A stretch of 64,000 nt of DNA from Quillaja saponaria (taxonomy: Eukaryota; Streptophyta; Magnoliopsida; Fabales; Quillajaceae): contig CM055612.1 of NCBI GenBank assembly GCA_029379385.1, forward strand, positions 2,046,001-2,110,000, in the 5' to 3' direction. The translations under genes were made by a program, and so were the position numbers. This document shows, piece after piece, positions 1 to 12,200 of the stretch (position 1 is its first letter; the number at the start of each line of letters is the position of its first letter). The notes under the pieces were generated by a model. The model was given only the letters and a program-made list of their open reading frames with translations, was not told where the DNA came from and did not search any database.

Positions 1-2521
1 GATATTTTACCTTCCCGTGGTACAAACTATTAAACTGGAGACAATGCCCAAAGTGCTTAAAGAAGAGAGTTTTGTCATCAAAAGGTACCCTAGGTACTAT
101 GTCATTGCAGTAAACGTGTCTAATATACCTCACAGTATACTTTTTCATCTTCTCATTCATGAAGTGTCCAAAAATTTTGTCCCCTACTCTTGGCTGTCCA
201 AAGGTGTAAACCCCTTCTAACCTCTCCAACAACAATTCCTCCGCATGAAATGCTAGCAAAGCCACAAACAAAACAGCTAATGCACCTCCCAAGCTGTGCC
301 CTGTAAATATGAATTTTGCACTCTCATTCTTCTCTAATATGTCTTTCATCATCTGTCTTATAGCATAATAAGCATATTGACGGTTCTGAACACTTTGGTC
401 TATTTCTTTAGGCCAGCCTTTGTTCTTTTGGAGACCAAGGGCTTTCATAAAGCCGCCATGGATCTTACCCACATTCTCAAGCTCATACCACGAAATGTCA
501 ATGTCTGTCATCCATGCATCCGCACCAAAAGGCTCTGTGCCCCTAAATGCGACCACAATCAAGTTGGGTTCAGCCCTTGTATCTTGAACCACAATGGCTT
601 GTGTGGAAGGAAGGTCTTGGTAATCTACAAAGCGTAAATAGGAATATACACAAAATATTTTAGATTTTTCCTTCCCTTTTTAGAGTAAGATAAGAAGGCA
701 AGATCAGGAACTCACAATTTTAATTAATTTTTTATTTATTATAAGAAAAATAAGGTGAAGTTCTTATAACATAACAAATCGCAAATAATATTACATGTCA
801 ATGAATACTTGTATAACTCATAAAGGTTCTTGTAAGTTTTAGATGTGTATGTGCAGTGGGGCAGTATGTTTTTGTTGGAACTTAGAATAGTTATATGGAA
901 AGTTCGGAATCTTAATTCAAATGGTTCCTGCTACGACTACTTTATGAGAATTTTAATATTTTCTTTTTTCCAAAGCTCAGTCAAACCCACTACCAAGAAA
1001 AGCAAAAATAGAAACTAAGATTTAACCGCACAGTATGACTTTCAAGCTTCATATGGTCCAATACTAGGGGCAAAAGCAAGTAAATAAAATAATTTAGCTT
1101 ACTGCTTACTGTAAGACAACTAAGCTTTTTGCTTAATACGCCATTGTTTCATTGTCTTTTACGACAAGTATACTAACAAGCAATTAATGGACTCTTTTAT
1201 TCTTAATTGGTTTTATAATTAAGACAACTGGACAAGTTAATGAGTTTTCCTCACCTAGTCAAAGTCTACAATTTAAATAAAAATAAATTGAAATTGACAA
1301 AGACACGAGAGTTTTATCACATCATAGAACATGCCAATAAATATAAAATCATATTCATACCAATTCTTAATATTAATTAATCTCGTTCAGGTTTGTGGAT
1401 TGTTCTTCCTCATAAATATTTTTTGTGGACTTGAACTCCTGACATTACAGAAACCACTCAACAACTAAATTCAAACTCAATCTTGTCTTATCACTTGAAC
1501 CACACCTTGTTTAATAATTACCATCACTTTTTAATTTTAGTTAAATAAATTAATGAGTCATGAATCTATTAATTATAAACTTGTAACAATATAAAATATT
1601 TCCTCCAAAATATTATATCTATGATAATATTTCCTCAAAATATATCTATGATCGATTAAGATTTTCGCATCAGGTCAAACTTTGTTCTTCCTTGTCCAAA
1701 ATCACAGTCGAAGTTAGATAAGAAATGAGAATAGTAAAGCAAGTTTCTTACAGTTCCAAAAGTTGAAGTACCCTAAGAGATCCATCTGCAAAGTATACAC
1801 ATTTAAAATAATTAATCACTACCATATATATACATATATATATATACTATAACTAAATTAAAATCACCAACACATTCAAAATTAGTCGAAAAAGAAACTT
1901 ACTTTCCAATGATTTTTGACAGTGGCTTGAACAAATGCTTTATTCTCGTATGATATTTTTGCGGCCATCATAGACAGGAACACTCTATACCTTGTATCAT
2001 CAATTCCATTGCACTCGTCCAATTCGACCCGTGTGTCCGAAATTCCTACCACAGATCTGAACTCCGCCGATAATCTGTCTGGCATCACTAGCTTCTTTCC
2101 TGTTTGCGTGAATCTTATCACAGTTGGTGACCTAACTTTATTTTTTTTAAATGAAAAATGATCAAAATAAAGAGTTAGTAATTAAATTATTGTTACCTCT
2201 TAAAAGATTGGAGAAAATTCCGAGTAAGCCACCGTTGGTTGAAAGAAGATTGAGCCACATCTCCAACAAGTTACCAATCTGAGCCATGGGATAGTGAAAG
2301 GCTATTAGTAGCTTCTGCACTAGAAGTGAGATAAAGATGAGCCATCGGCGCTGGAACTTTCTCAAGTCATGTAAATCGTCCCTTTGATCTAGCGAATACT
2401 CTATGAATTTTCTTTTCTCTATTTTAGATGAGGCCAGGAGACGAACGAGATCGAACCAACTCGTTTCTTTTGGGTTAAGCAACAGGTAATTGTGACAGGC
2501 ATAGAGTTCATTGGAAGCCAT
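1..2521 (-). CDS. OBL1: OBL1-type oil-body triacylglycerol lipase (class 3), 3' part beyond window
   Basis: Four exons can be placed: 2197-2521, 1903-2135, 1752-1785 and 11-624. They join in phase at GT-AG borders and give 402 residues before the gene leaves the window through a donor at bases 9-10. The protein has a hydrophobic N-terminal stretch (LIFISLLVQKLLIAF) and then the alpha/beta-hydrolase core. The nucleophile elbow TGHSLGG (reverse strand near 290-310) carries the catalytic Ser. CNDIVPRVPFDD near base 85 carries the probable catalytic Asp. The catalytic His lies off the window. Such lipases sit on oil bodies, tonoplast or similar membranes and hydrolyse acylglycerols during seed reserve mobilisation or pollen-tube growth. 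Exon 2 starts two codons upstream of the first visible AG choice; only the acceptor at 2136-2137 keeps the frame. The ATG at 2521 starts MASNELYACHNYL, a plausible family start. No lesion was seen. Confidence 0.9.
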
Positions 2522-5296
2522 ATTATGATTAGCTAGCTACCTAAAAAGTTAATGGTTTGGGTTACAATGCAACAATATTTAAGGAGCAAGAAGATGAAGG
2601 TTGAGTTGTAAACTTGTAATGTCAACGTCAACTCAAACTCTCAAAGAGAAACTTATTGCTGGTTTAGAAAATAGATTACATATATAATATATATATATAT
2701 ATATATATACATATACAAGTAGATAGTCTTCTTACACCAATTAATAATTGTTAATTTGAATACTTTTGTAATCACTGTGGGATGAAACTTACTAATAGTT
2801 GTTTGTTTCCACTCGTTCTTGCCGAGTTAATTGGGTACATGACATAATTACATTGATGGATAAATATGGGTTAAGTTTGACTCAATAGTTAAATCCTACG
2901 TGATTTTCGAATATATTAAGATAAATTATTTATTATGTAAACACGTTTATTTGGATTTCCTATTAAGAAAAGAATCAATCCAACAATTAAGTTTGGTTAA
3001 ATTGTTAATTTTGGGAATTAAAGAGAAGGAGAAATCAAAATTTGATAGAAAGCTCAGTCAGGCAGTACATTGGTTCAATCCTGCACACATGCATGCATCT
3101 CGAATGCAAGGGATTAACATGTTTTGAATCGTACCATGGAAAATGAATGAAATGGTGGTGCTTTTTTCTTTTATTTTGACAAAAATTGTACGATAATTGA
3201 TGTAGTCCTTGATGTTGATGGCCTGGTCTAACTAAAGCAAAATTTAAATTTCCACATGAGAAAAACAAGTATTTCATTGATAAGGAATTCCACTTAGTTC
3301 ATTTTTTCACATGAGAAAAACAGCTCTTTCATAATTGAACTTGACAAATTATGAATAATTAATTAAACAAGTTTGTGGAGGCTTGGGAGTAGTAGGCTGT
3401 GTTGTCTACTTGTGTGGGCTTGAAAAATGGGTTTTGAATTCGGTAGAACCGAGTCATTTACAACACCGAAACTGATAATTCGGTTCTGAGTAATATAAAA
3501 CTGAAAAATAACCCAAGGATTTATAGTACTCAAACTGAACCGACTTCTCTGTTTATTTTGTGGGTTTTAAAACCGACCCGTGTGCTGTCCTTGATGAGGT
3601 TCATTTAGTTCTTCATGCTACAGTATTGAGCCCAAAACAATTTTCTTAGGCCCTTTAGTTTTATTGGGCTAAAATCACTTCTTAACTTTTTAACGGACCA
3701 AAACAAACAATATCTTCCTTGCACTCATTTAGGGTGGATTAAACGAGATTTTTTTTTTTCTTATAGTGATTATGATTCAGTTTCGTTTAACATTTGAAAA
3801 TTAACGTTTTGAATAATTAATTTTTTTAGTAGAGATTATAGAAGAATTAATTTTAGTATAATGTGTTTTGTGTTTGGTTAGTTATCCAAAAATGTGATTT
3901 TAAATTATAAGAATATTAAAAAAAAATTAGGGTATTTTTGTTAAAAAATAATATAAAAAATATATCTTGTATTTAGCTATAAGTGTGTTCTGAAAAAAGC
4001 TACACATGATTATTTTTTGAAAAATGTGCTAAAACTGTATTAGGCGTTAGATCAAAAGTGATTTTCAGTTTTAATAAAACATACTATTATATAAGCTGAA
4101 AATAATTTTCAGGCTCCAAATATTAAACACATGTTTCAAACATAAAACCAAATTGACACTTTGTAATTGATATATTTGAGTGAGCTAATAAATATATAAT
4201 ATGTGAGTAAATAATGAGATGATTGTATCAACTATTATTGAGTAATGATCACAACTCAACTTATAACTAACTCACTCAAAAGTTAAGTAATCTTTATGTG
4301 TTTTTTTGTCATTGATATTTCAAAGTTCTTGGATCCTATTGGATCATGCCCGCCATAAAAAAAGAGTACAAAATGCTAGAATTAGATTACTCGGATCCGG
4401 TTGATCCGATTTAGTTCAATGGTATAATTCGGATAGAGATATTATGATCAATTTCTTTTAATAAATAACTAAAAACTAACTGGGCTACTCACTTATAATA
4501 ATTATAGAAGTCAATGAAGAAAAACAAGAAAGAATATTGAAATTTAACCATGACCCTCAGTATATACTTGTTTAATTTCCATAAACAGATGGGGTCGGAC
4601 ATTAAATATTTTTTACAGACAATAATGTGATTCAACCTTGTGATGTTTTTGGGATGACCTTTTAGAACACCTTATCTTATAGGTGTAAACATTGAATTCT
4701 TTAAGATTCTAGAAAACAGAATCGGGACAAAATTTTCACGAGAAAAAAAAAAGGTTATTTCAAAATACATTTAACCTATCAGAAAGGAACAGAAGCAAAG
4801 GATGATGGAATATTGGACCCAAAAGATTAGATTGTGATATTGTGCGTCTTTATATGCCCTACCTTCCTCAGAAGATAAAGTAAACCAAATCTAACCCAAC
4901 ATATATATATATATATATATTTTGGGTATTTGTATTATATCATTTGCTCATTTGGAGGCTTTGGTTGGTCCATATCCCTCTCAGCAGCCCTCAGGATGAG
5001 TCTATGCTTCAATTCTTGTTATACCTCACCAACACTAAGAAAACAAACACTAAATTAAAATACACACAACATGCATGATAATAATAATAATAACTTCATA
5101 TTTAGTAGCTATATCAATCAAATATTTGTCAGTTTAACTAATAATTAGTTAACTAGTATAAATCAATTAACTGAAAAACCAATGATTTATTAAGAGCTCA
5201 ATCGAATTAATGAGAACCATGAAACGCAAGCGAAATTATATTTCTTAACTAAAAATTATAGTACAAATATAATCCATGCTTTTATTGATCATAAAC
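2522..5296. other. Gene-free AT-rich spacer
   Basis: No conserved protein was recognised. The stretch holds the probable promoter of the lipase gene, with a TTAAATATT-type TATA-like site on the minus strand near 2575-2583. It also holds a TA microsatellite near 2680-2716 and another near 4901-4920. Around 3430-3590 there are short repeated words such as CGGTTC and ACCGA, as seen in decayed plant repeats. The short open frames here lack codon or family support. Confidence 0.5.
2679..2716. repeat. TA dinucleotide microsatellite
   Basis: A nearly uninterrupted TA run, broken by a few bases at its ends, lies about 160 bases upstream of the lipase ATG. It is likely to vary in length between individuals. 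Confidence 0.9.
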
Positions 5297-6097
5297 CTAA
5301 GCATCCCCATAATTATGTTGACCATTTTGAGGAAATTGGTAATTACTAGGTTTTCCCAGCTGGGGAAGGTAATAAGCAGTACCACCATTGCTTCCACTAG
5401 ACATTGGCACAGGGAATCCTATTGCTATCTCATTTGGTGTTTGACTATTAGCCGCGGCTCGTTCCAGTGACTGAACCTGGGTCTTCAAGAACTTAACGTA
5501 GTGAATGGCTTCGTCTAACATGGAAGCAGTGTCCATTCTACACCCACCTGGGACAAGCCTTTGCAATATCCTAATTCTCTCGCTGATTCTTTCCCTCCTA
5601 TGCCGTGCCGCCACGCTTTGAGGATCCCTTGATATCTTGACGTTTCTCCGTTTAGGTGGCTTCACTGATTCCGGGTCTATGTGTATTGGTTGCATGGCAG
5701 CTATACGGAATATCATCTCCCTCATCGCCGCCATGGAATTCCTCTTACCCGCCGGAGTAGCAGCCAAATAATCATTTGCCGTGGTTGAATTGGACAAGAA
5801 TGGTGTTTGTGGGTTTTGTTCTTGATCAAATACCAGCTGAGGGTTATCATTGAAAGATATTGTAGTGAATGAAGATGAGGGTGAAGACATTTGTGGGTTT
5901 GGGTTATCAACAAAATGTGGCATACCAATATTAGTACCATTACTACTTGTGCTACTAGAGAACTCTGATGGCGGAAAATGCCCAGTCACGGCGTCATTGT
6001 AGGTCCCATAGAATTCAGGCAGCTTGTCGATGTTCTGCATCATCATCATCATCTTCTCCATATGCTCTTCTGATTTTAATTGTTCAATGTTGTCCAT
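5297..6097 (-). CDS. HEC: HECATE-type bHLH transcription factor (HEC1/HEC2/HEC3 group)
   Basis: A single-exon gene of 266 residues. The HEC signature [20 protein letters not shown] precedes the bHLH domain (roughly residues 150-215). The basic region [19 protein letters not shown] has Ala where canonical bHLH proteins have the E-box-contacting Glu, as is usual for this group. The second helix is [18 protein letters not shown]. The N-terminal part is low complexity, with a five-Met run, Ser/Thr-rich stretches and Asn-Pro repeats. HEC proteins act in the nucleus in gynoecium, transmitting-tract and shoot-meristem development, and heterodimerise with SPATULA. The loop reads PGGCRMD rather than the usual PGGTKMD, an unusual Thr-to-Cys change. 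The absence of introns fits the family. Which HEC paralogue this is cannot be told from the window. Confidence 0.93.
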   Translation of the reverse strand: MDNIEQLKSEEHMEKMMMMMQNIDKLPEFYGTYNDAVTGHFPPSEFSSSTSSNGTNIGMPHFVDNPNPQMSSPSSSFTTISFNDNPQLVFDQEQNPQTPFLSNSTTANDYLAATPAGKRNSMAAMREMIFRIAAMQPIHIDPESVKPPKRRNVKISRDPQSVAARHRRERISERIRILQRLVPGGCRMDTASMLDEAIHYVKFLKTQVQSLERAAANSQTPNEIAIGFPVPMSSGSNGGTAYYLPQLGKPSNYQFPQNGQHNYGDA

Positions 6098-6249
6098 AGT
6101 ATAGAACTTTGTAGAGTGAGTGAATTAAACAAGAAAAATATTAAACCTAGATTTAACTTTGGTTGTCGCTAATACTGAGTTTTCTTGTAATTGAGGAAGA
6201 GGGAGAGAAAAAAGAAAGTATCCGAGAAATGTATATTATTATGGAGAAG

Positions 6250-6259
6250 TATTTAAAGG
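6250..6259 (-). promoter_or_regulatory. TATA-like box of the HEC gene
   Basis: The reverse strand reads CCTTTAAATA about 155 bases upstream of the ATG, a position that suits a plant TATA element with a leader of about 120 bases. This is inference from sequence and spacing only. Confidence 0.4.
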
Positions 6260-6730
6260 CTAGAAATGAAACTGAGGAACAGATGGACAGAGGGATGTGG
6301 AAGACTAAAGGCGAAGGCTGAAGAGAAATTATAAGAATGGGAGTTTTATCAGTATGTGCAGTGTGAATGAAAGATATTAAAAACCAAGTCTCTAAGAAAA
6401 AAGAGACGATCTTTTTAAAGTTTTTCCAATTTAGGAAATTAATTAAGAATTCTGTTGAAATAATGCTACACCCTTGCCAATTTTTTTGTATTAAAAAAAA
6501 AAAAAAAACTGCTTTGATTAATTTTATCTTTGATTTTGTGAAATAGTTTGGGCACCTAAAATTCTTTTTTTTTTGTTTTTTTTATGAGAAGTAGGGAAAC
6601 AATACATTTATGACTTTTGGAAGTCTAAAATTAAGTTTCTCTTGAAGCCCCACTTAATCACAATCACATGGCAGGTGCAGAAACATCACCAGAGCCTTTT
6701 AAATGACGGTGGGAGCTGATAGCCGTTAAG

Positions 6731-6785
6731 ATATCACGTGGCGAATGATCCAATCAGTAGTCAATTAGTCAACATATTCCGTTAT
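6731..6785. promoter_or_regulatory. G-box, CCAAT and W-box-like cluster upstream of HEC
   Basis: A palindromic CACGTG (6735-6740) followed by G makes an ABRE/G-box. Within 50 bases lie a CCAAT core and a TTAGTCAAC W-box-like word. The cluster is about 640 bases upstream of the HEC start in a locally less AT-rich patch. G-boxes bind bZIP and bHLH (PIF-type) factors; binding here is inferred. Confidence 0.35.
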
Positions 6786-8700
6786 CCCGTGGTGTCCGGT
6801 GAAGTGGTGCCAATGCTAGAATGACCTCCTCCTCTCGTTCAAGGCAAATGGCGGGAACGCTTTTCGAGGTGATTGGATTCTGATGGAAATGCAACAAGAA
6901 TTCATTTGTTAATGTAAACGAACTTACCATGGAGAAAAGGTGAATATCCGCAAGGGTTACGTTTTTTCTTAGTTTTTATTTTTAATTACCACTTTAATTG
7001 TGTCTGTTGCATTTGTTATTGACTTGTGACAGATCGCAGACGTAGATACTACGTTGTTTTATTTTCACTTATTTATTTATTTTTTCATTTTTCCAAAACT
7101 CCACTAATTCTTTTTATTATTATTATTATTAATTTTCATCTTTTAAGATTATCATATTATATTTTTTTAACTTATTTCTTAAGATGATATGTGAATCTGG
7201 TTGATTATTATTTCGGTAGTATTTACTTTTTTAGTTATTATTTTTTAAAAATAATTTATAAATATGATTTATCAAATATTAATAAATGACCTGTGTATTG
7301 ATTTTTTTGTTTTGTTTTGTTTGTAGAAGTGATAAAAACCGAAAAAGAAAGAAAGAAAAAAGAAATTATATAAAAAAAAGAAAAGGACATGAAACATTTA
7401 TTGCTAGATGCCGTCTGCTCTGTTCTGAAACCTGTTGGTCCTCTCCATATGGCTATATGCAAAACCTGAAATACCCTCCGGCATCTGACTTCATAACACT
7501 GTCCACAGTGCGAATTGATGAATGGAATAACCTCTTTATAATATAGTAATAGATAATAGAATGAAATGTGTTTTTATCTTTTTTATTTATTTATTTGTAA
7601 ATAAAAAGACAATGAATAAAGGAACATGTTCTCTGCAAGAAGAGGTTTGATTGGATAGAAAGAATCCCCAGGGAAGAGAATTTGTTGTTGGGTTGGGTGT
7701 GTTATTTTTACTTTGCATTATCACTTGTTGCATTACCTTATCTTCTCTCCCCCACACCCCATTAATTTATTTATAACATTAATTATAATATCAATATGAA
7801 AATGGAAATGGAAATGGTCCCCGATCCCACCCACCTCTCCTTTGGCTCTCTCTCTCTCTCTGAGTAAGAGCGTCTGCATGATTTTCATAGTTGCCAAATT
7901 GCGCAAATTATACAGTCAAGCATCTTACCAACTGTTTGGACTCAACATTTTGGTTGGTTCATTTTCACAGTATGCTGATTTTGTACTTTTTGTCAAATAA
8001 TACATTGATCGTTTTCTAGTTTGCAAGTTTGCAAGTTTGCTTTCTTTGCTGGGTTGTGTTTGTGTCATGGACTCGTAGTTGTAGTGCTGATATCAGGGGC
8101 TTTTTCCTGACAGAATATCTATCTAATTAGGCCTCGTTGTTCCTGTAGTTACAACTAAACTGCCTCTTTCAAAATTCAAAACTGCCTTTAATAGCCCACA
8201 TACTAGGGATTGGAATACGAAATGACCCAGCTTGAGTTTGATCCAAATTATGACCAGCAAAGTAAGATTACCACAAAGAAAATGTAATTTGAAGCCAAAC
8301 TTGTCCTTACAGAAAATGTCAGCCATTGGTTTAGTAACTCTGATACATTATGCACTCACCCTTTTGCAACTTGCAATTTTATCAATTCCAACTGTTGAGA
8401 TATTGCTTCCATTTGTCAGGATAGAATTCTTTTATTTTCTTTCTTTGTGAGTTTATATTTAAAAATTACATTCAGGCAACATATATACACACAAGATTGT
8501 GTCTCCTAACTCTTAAGAAAGGAACGAACATAATCTACAAATAAAAGCAAAAAATTAACATTTAATTCCTATTGATGAAATGTTATGCTCTCAAAATTTG
8601 GAAAACGTTAAGGGTCACCTAAATAAGGGCTTCATCGCTGCATTTTAGTTTGATACTAGGTTAGATACATATATATAGGCCAATACGGATTTTGCAACTT

Positions 8701-8823
8701 CTAATTAAGCACCATAAAAGCGTCCAAACTCCTTGAAATCTTCTCCGCAATGTTGCAATGTTTCAAGCGGACTTCATGCCAATAATACCCTAGTGCTGTT
8801 TGGTAGAAGAAGAATTCCTCAAT
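8701..8823 (-). CDS. Orphan terminal coding exon, family not recognised
   Basis: On the reverse strand a good acceptor (GTGTTTTGGCAG, polypyrimidine rich) is followed by 40 sense codons and a TAG. The peptide starts IEEFFFYQTALGYYWHEV and ends SRSLDAFMVLN. Its composition (Tyr, Trp, His, Cys, few low-complexity residues) looks like real protein rather than translated spacer. It lies 3' of RID3 on the same strand, but RID3 already has its own stop 400 bases upstream, and I see no partner exon between them. It could be an alternative 3' exon, the remnant of a lost gene, or chance. Confidence 0.35.
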   Translation of the reverse strand: MEEFFFYQTALGYYWHEVRLKHCNIAEKISRSLDAFMVLN

Positions 8824-9162
8824 CTGCCAAAACACATTCAACTAATATAACACTAGCACTAGGCTGCTTATTCCAAATGACAATTATATCAACATAATAT
8901 TTGAGATGAATGCTGGTGGATATTATGTTATGAAGTGTCTAATGATTCTAAACTATGCCCAGAATTACAAAGAATCTACCTATTTTTTCTCTTTTTCTTC
9001 AGGAAACTAAGCCTATTAATGAATTGGTATAAAAACATAAATATACCTATAAATGAACTTAGTACTCGCAGCATCAAGTATGAATGAGAATTTTTATGTC
9101 AGGCTAGCCATATCTAACCGTATCTCAACTATGAAAGCTTGGGCAAAGCAAACAGATATGTT

Positions 9163-9232
9163 TTAGCTGCAGTTTCCATTTGAGACTCCCTCTTGATCAC
9201 CATCCAAAAGCTCATTTACACAGAATTCATGC
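9163..9232 (-). other. Displaced C-terminal tail of RID3, out of frame
   Basis: Just past the early stop, the frame shifted by one base reads HEFCVNELLDGDQEGVSNG and reaches a TAA at 9163-9165. This continues the coiled coil naturally (ENL then HEF). It therefore looks like the true C-terminus, cut off by a single extra base. Confidence 0.6.
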
Positions 9233-12200
9233 AAGGTTTTCATACATTTTCTTCCACTTGTTATTCATTTCAATTGACTTTTTGCAATCAAGCTTTAATC
9301 TCTCCACCTCCATTTCAGCTGCGGCAGCAGAACCCTGATACTGATAGAAACACCAAAAGAAATGTCAGATAATGGTTTCAGGAGCACAAAGGATAACAAT
9401 TAGAAGAAAAAAAATTAAAAAAAAAAAAAAAAAGAAGAAAAGAAAATGATAATCTAGTATAAGCTATTGTATAAAATTGCTTAATGGTGACTGTCCTCAT
9501 GCACATCAATTCGCAGGTGCAAGAAAAAATTCACATTATTAAACTGGTCAAGACCAATTGTTTAAGTCATAAGAGACCTGAAGTTGTTTAATTTGATCAG
9601 CCATCACATGAGAAGTGATGTATGAAGCATTTCTAGGTATACTGCCAGCTGGATTGCCAACAACAAACTCAACACCTGAATCTTCATCAGTTGAATTTGC
9701 ATATTTTTCCAATGGAGGGGGTAATAAAGACCCCTGTTTTCTTGTGGAAGCTTGCAGATTTGGAGACATCCCATAATTAAACTTAAGCTGTTGTCTAATA
9801 ACAAGAATATTATTCACTGGACCTGGAAAAGACAGAAGCAAACAACACTATCAACGGGAATCACAAGAAACAAAACATAAAAGACAGTTGGACGGCGGCT
9901 CAGAAAATATAAGAGGATGGATGGGGGCAGATTGGGTATAATAGATAGATTACACAAGGTATAGAACAAATTTTGCATCAAAGAATAACACGTGTATCAA
10001 TACATAAAAGACACTTGGACGCACTAGCATGTAATTATCTGCTGTTAAAACATTTTAGCATACAACATATGTTTACTTTCAAAAGGAAATAATGCAGCAT
10101 TATATCAAGTCGAAGGAAGAATAAATGTAGTCAAACAGAACAGAAAGAGTTTTGAAAATCAGGTTAAGTGACAGTTAATATTTTGTACTTCAGCTCCCTG
10201 TCTTACTCAAACATATAGTAAACCTTCTTAGGTGACACCATGTCTCTAACTAATTAAGTGAAGCTTCTATTTGCACATAAGCAAAGAATCACAACTGCTT
10301 GCTTCAGTTTCATGGACAGACTTGGTTAATGAGGTAAGTTAGTTTGAGCAATGAAAATGCAAAAGTTCTTTACATGAAAGACATCCTCTAAGAAATGGCA
10401 ACGGAAATAAGAATCATTAAATACGATAGAGACCAACATGTTGAGGATCTGCAATGCAATGATAACCTTATTCATTATTTTGAGATAAAAAACAACACCT
10501 TTTGCATGTCTCAGCACACGAACAATGTTATGAGTTCTGGTGTCCCACACACGAATCATTCCATCCTCTGACCCAGATAATAATAGATTTTCGCTTGTAC
10601 CATATGTTAGGCAAGTAACTGCCTTGCTGTTCAAGACAGGGCATGGATAAGTGAAATATATAAAAGTTTCTTACACAGCAAGAAATTCACAACCTGTGAC
10701 AATTTCATGAGAAATTATTGTGCCAAGTGATAACTAAGGCATGTAACATTGACAAAGTTTCAAACTCGTACACATTCATAATGATAACTTTAAGGTTAGG
10801 TTTCCAAGTGAGAAGAAGGTTTTTAGAAGAATTTAGCCTAGTAGTTTATATGGAAAGAGTTGTAGCTGAAAATGATAGCCTTTGGTATGATAGAAATAAC
10901 TGAATTGATTTAGGAACTAGTTAAATTTCATGAATATATAATATTCCTGCTTCCCTCTATCAAGAATATATCATGTTCCCTCTTTCTCGATCGACCAAAA
11001 GAGAACTTGAAATGAAGAATCCAACAAGATAAAAGAAGAGGTGCAGTCAAGAATCTATGACATCAGTGACATTGTTAACATTGACAAACCTTTTTTTTTT
11101 TCTCTCCCTCTTTTTCTTTGGCTAGATAAGGTGGGAAGTGGATGGGGGAACACATTTGTTTGAATGAAATCATGAATAGAGGTGGCAGGAGGAGTACATA
11201 AGACTTAACAAGAATTTCACACCAAAAATCAAATAATCAAATACAAATTTGACAGACAGTCGATCCAAGCTATGGTGTTCCTCCTTTTTGTTTTATTAGA
11301 TCTAAAGAATACACTTGGTACCACCAAGACACTACTCCTTTTCTTCAGTTATATATACTAACTGAGGAAAAGAAAATTTCAAGATAACTATTGAAGGTAA
11401 ATAAATATGAAAAATGATTGTTTGAAGATAAAGAGAATGAAAGCACAGGGTGAACAAGAAATAACAAGGTTGTTTCCAAAACAGAGAAACAATTGTACTT
11501 CACATTTCAAATTTTTTGAATTCTTTGAAGGAAGGTGTCTACAGTATGAACACTATAGGGAAAAGAAAAGACCTGTGGTTTGATAATGAGCTGATGATGT
11601 GCAACCCATAATTTTTACTTGAGGAGCTTTCAGCATTAAGTGCGGTAATGAATATTTTTCCATCTCTGCTGCCAGCATAAAAGACATGTTCAGCGGGGTC
11701 TAGTGCAATTGCATCAATAATTGAAGGGAATACTATATTTCTTAATAATTTTCCCCTTGATAAGCTCCATACCTGAGAAATTACACTCAAGAATTAAAAA
11801 ACAAAACAAAAACAGTGTCTGGAAAAACAGATAAGGATAATTGAATTAACAGAACGCATTATAAAGGGGCATATTCTTTTGGTGGAATCAAGGAGGCATG
11901 TTTTATTCACACAATAAACCAAAACAAAGGGAAAGGGGGACCTATGAAGGGAGGGGAATTATATAGCAGCCAGAATGAACCAGAAGATAGATATGTAAAT
12001 AGTTTTTCAAGATCCTATTTTTTGTAGTCAACCCTGGAAACACTAAGAATATGAACAATCCAATACCTAATATCAGCATGTGATACTCCAATTGTAAGAA
12101 TATCCTAGATATTCACCTCAATTTAGAGATCTTAAAATCTGCTGACTGAGACCTAGGAACCCCCAACTTTCATTTGTTTCATAATGTGATCCTCAGTCAT

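Larger units (their letters stand above)
6098..8700. other. Upstream region of HEC and spacer, no gene recognised
   Basis: Apart from the HEC promoter elements, this is AT-rich DNA with poly-T and poly-A runs and a CT repeat near 7850. At 7405-7483 the words TAGATGCCG and CGGCATCTG form a nine-base inverted repeat with a loop of about 60 bases. No coding exon or RNA gene was recognised. Confidence 0.45.

Noticed and set aside
7405..7483. Inverted repeat GATGCCG/CGGCATC as a possible microRNA precursor
   Set aside because: Only nine pairs in a row, the arms do not extend, and neither arm matches a microRNA I know.
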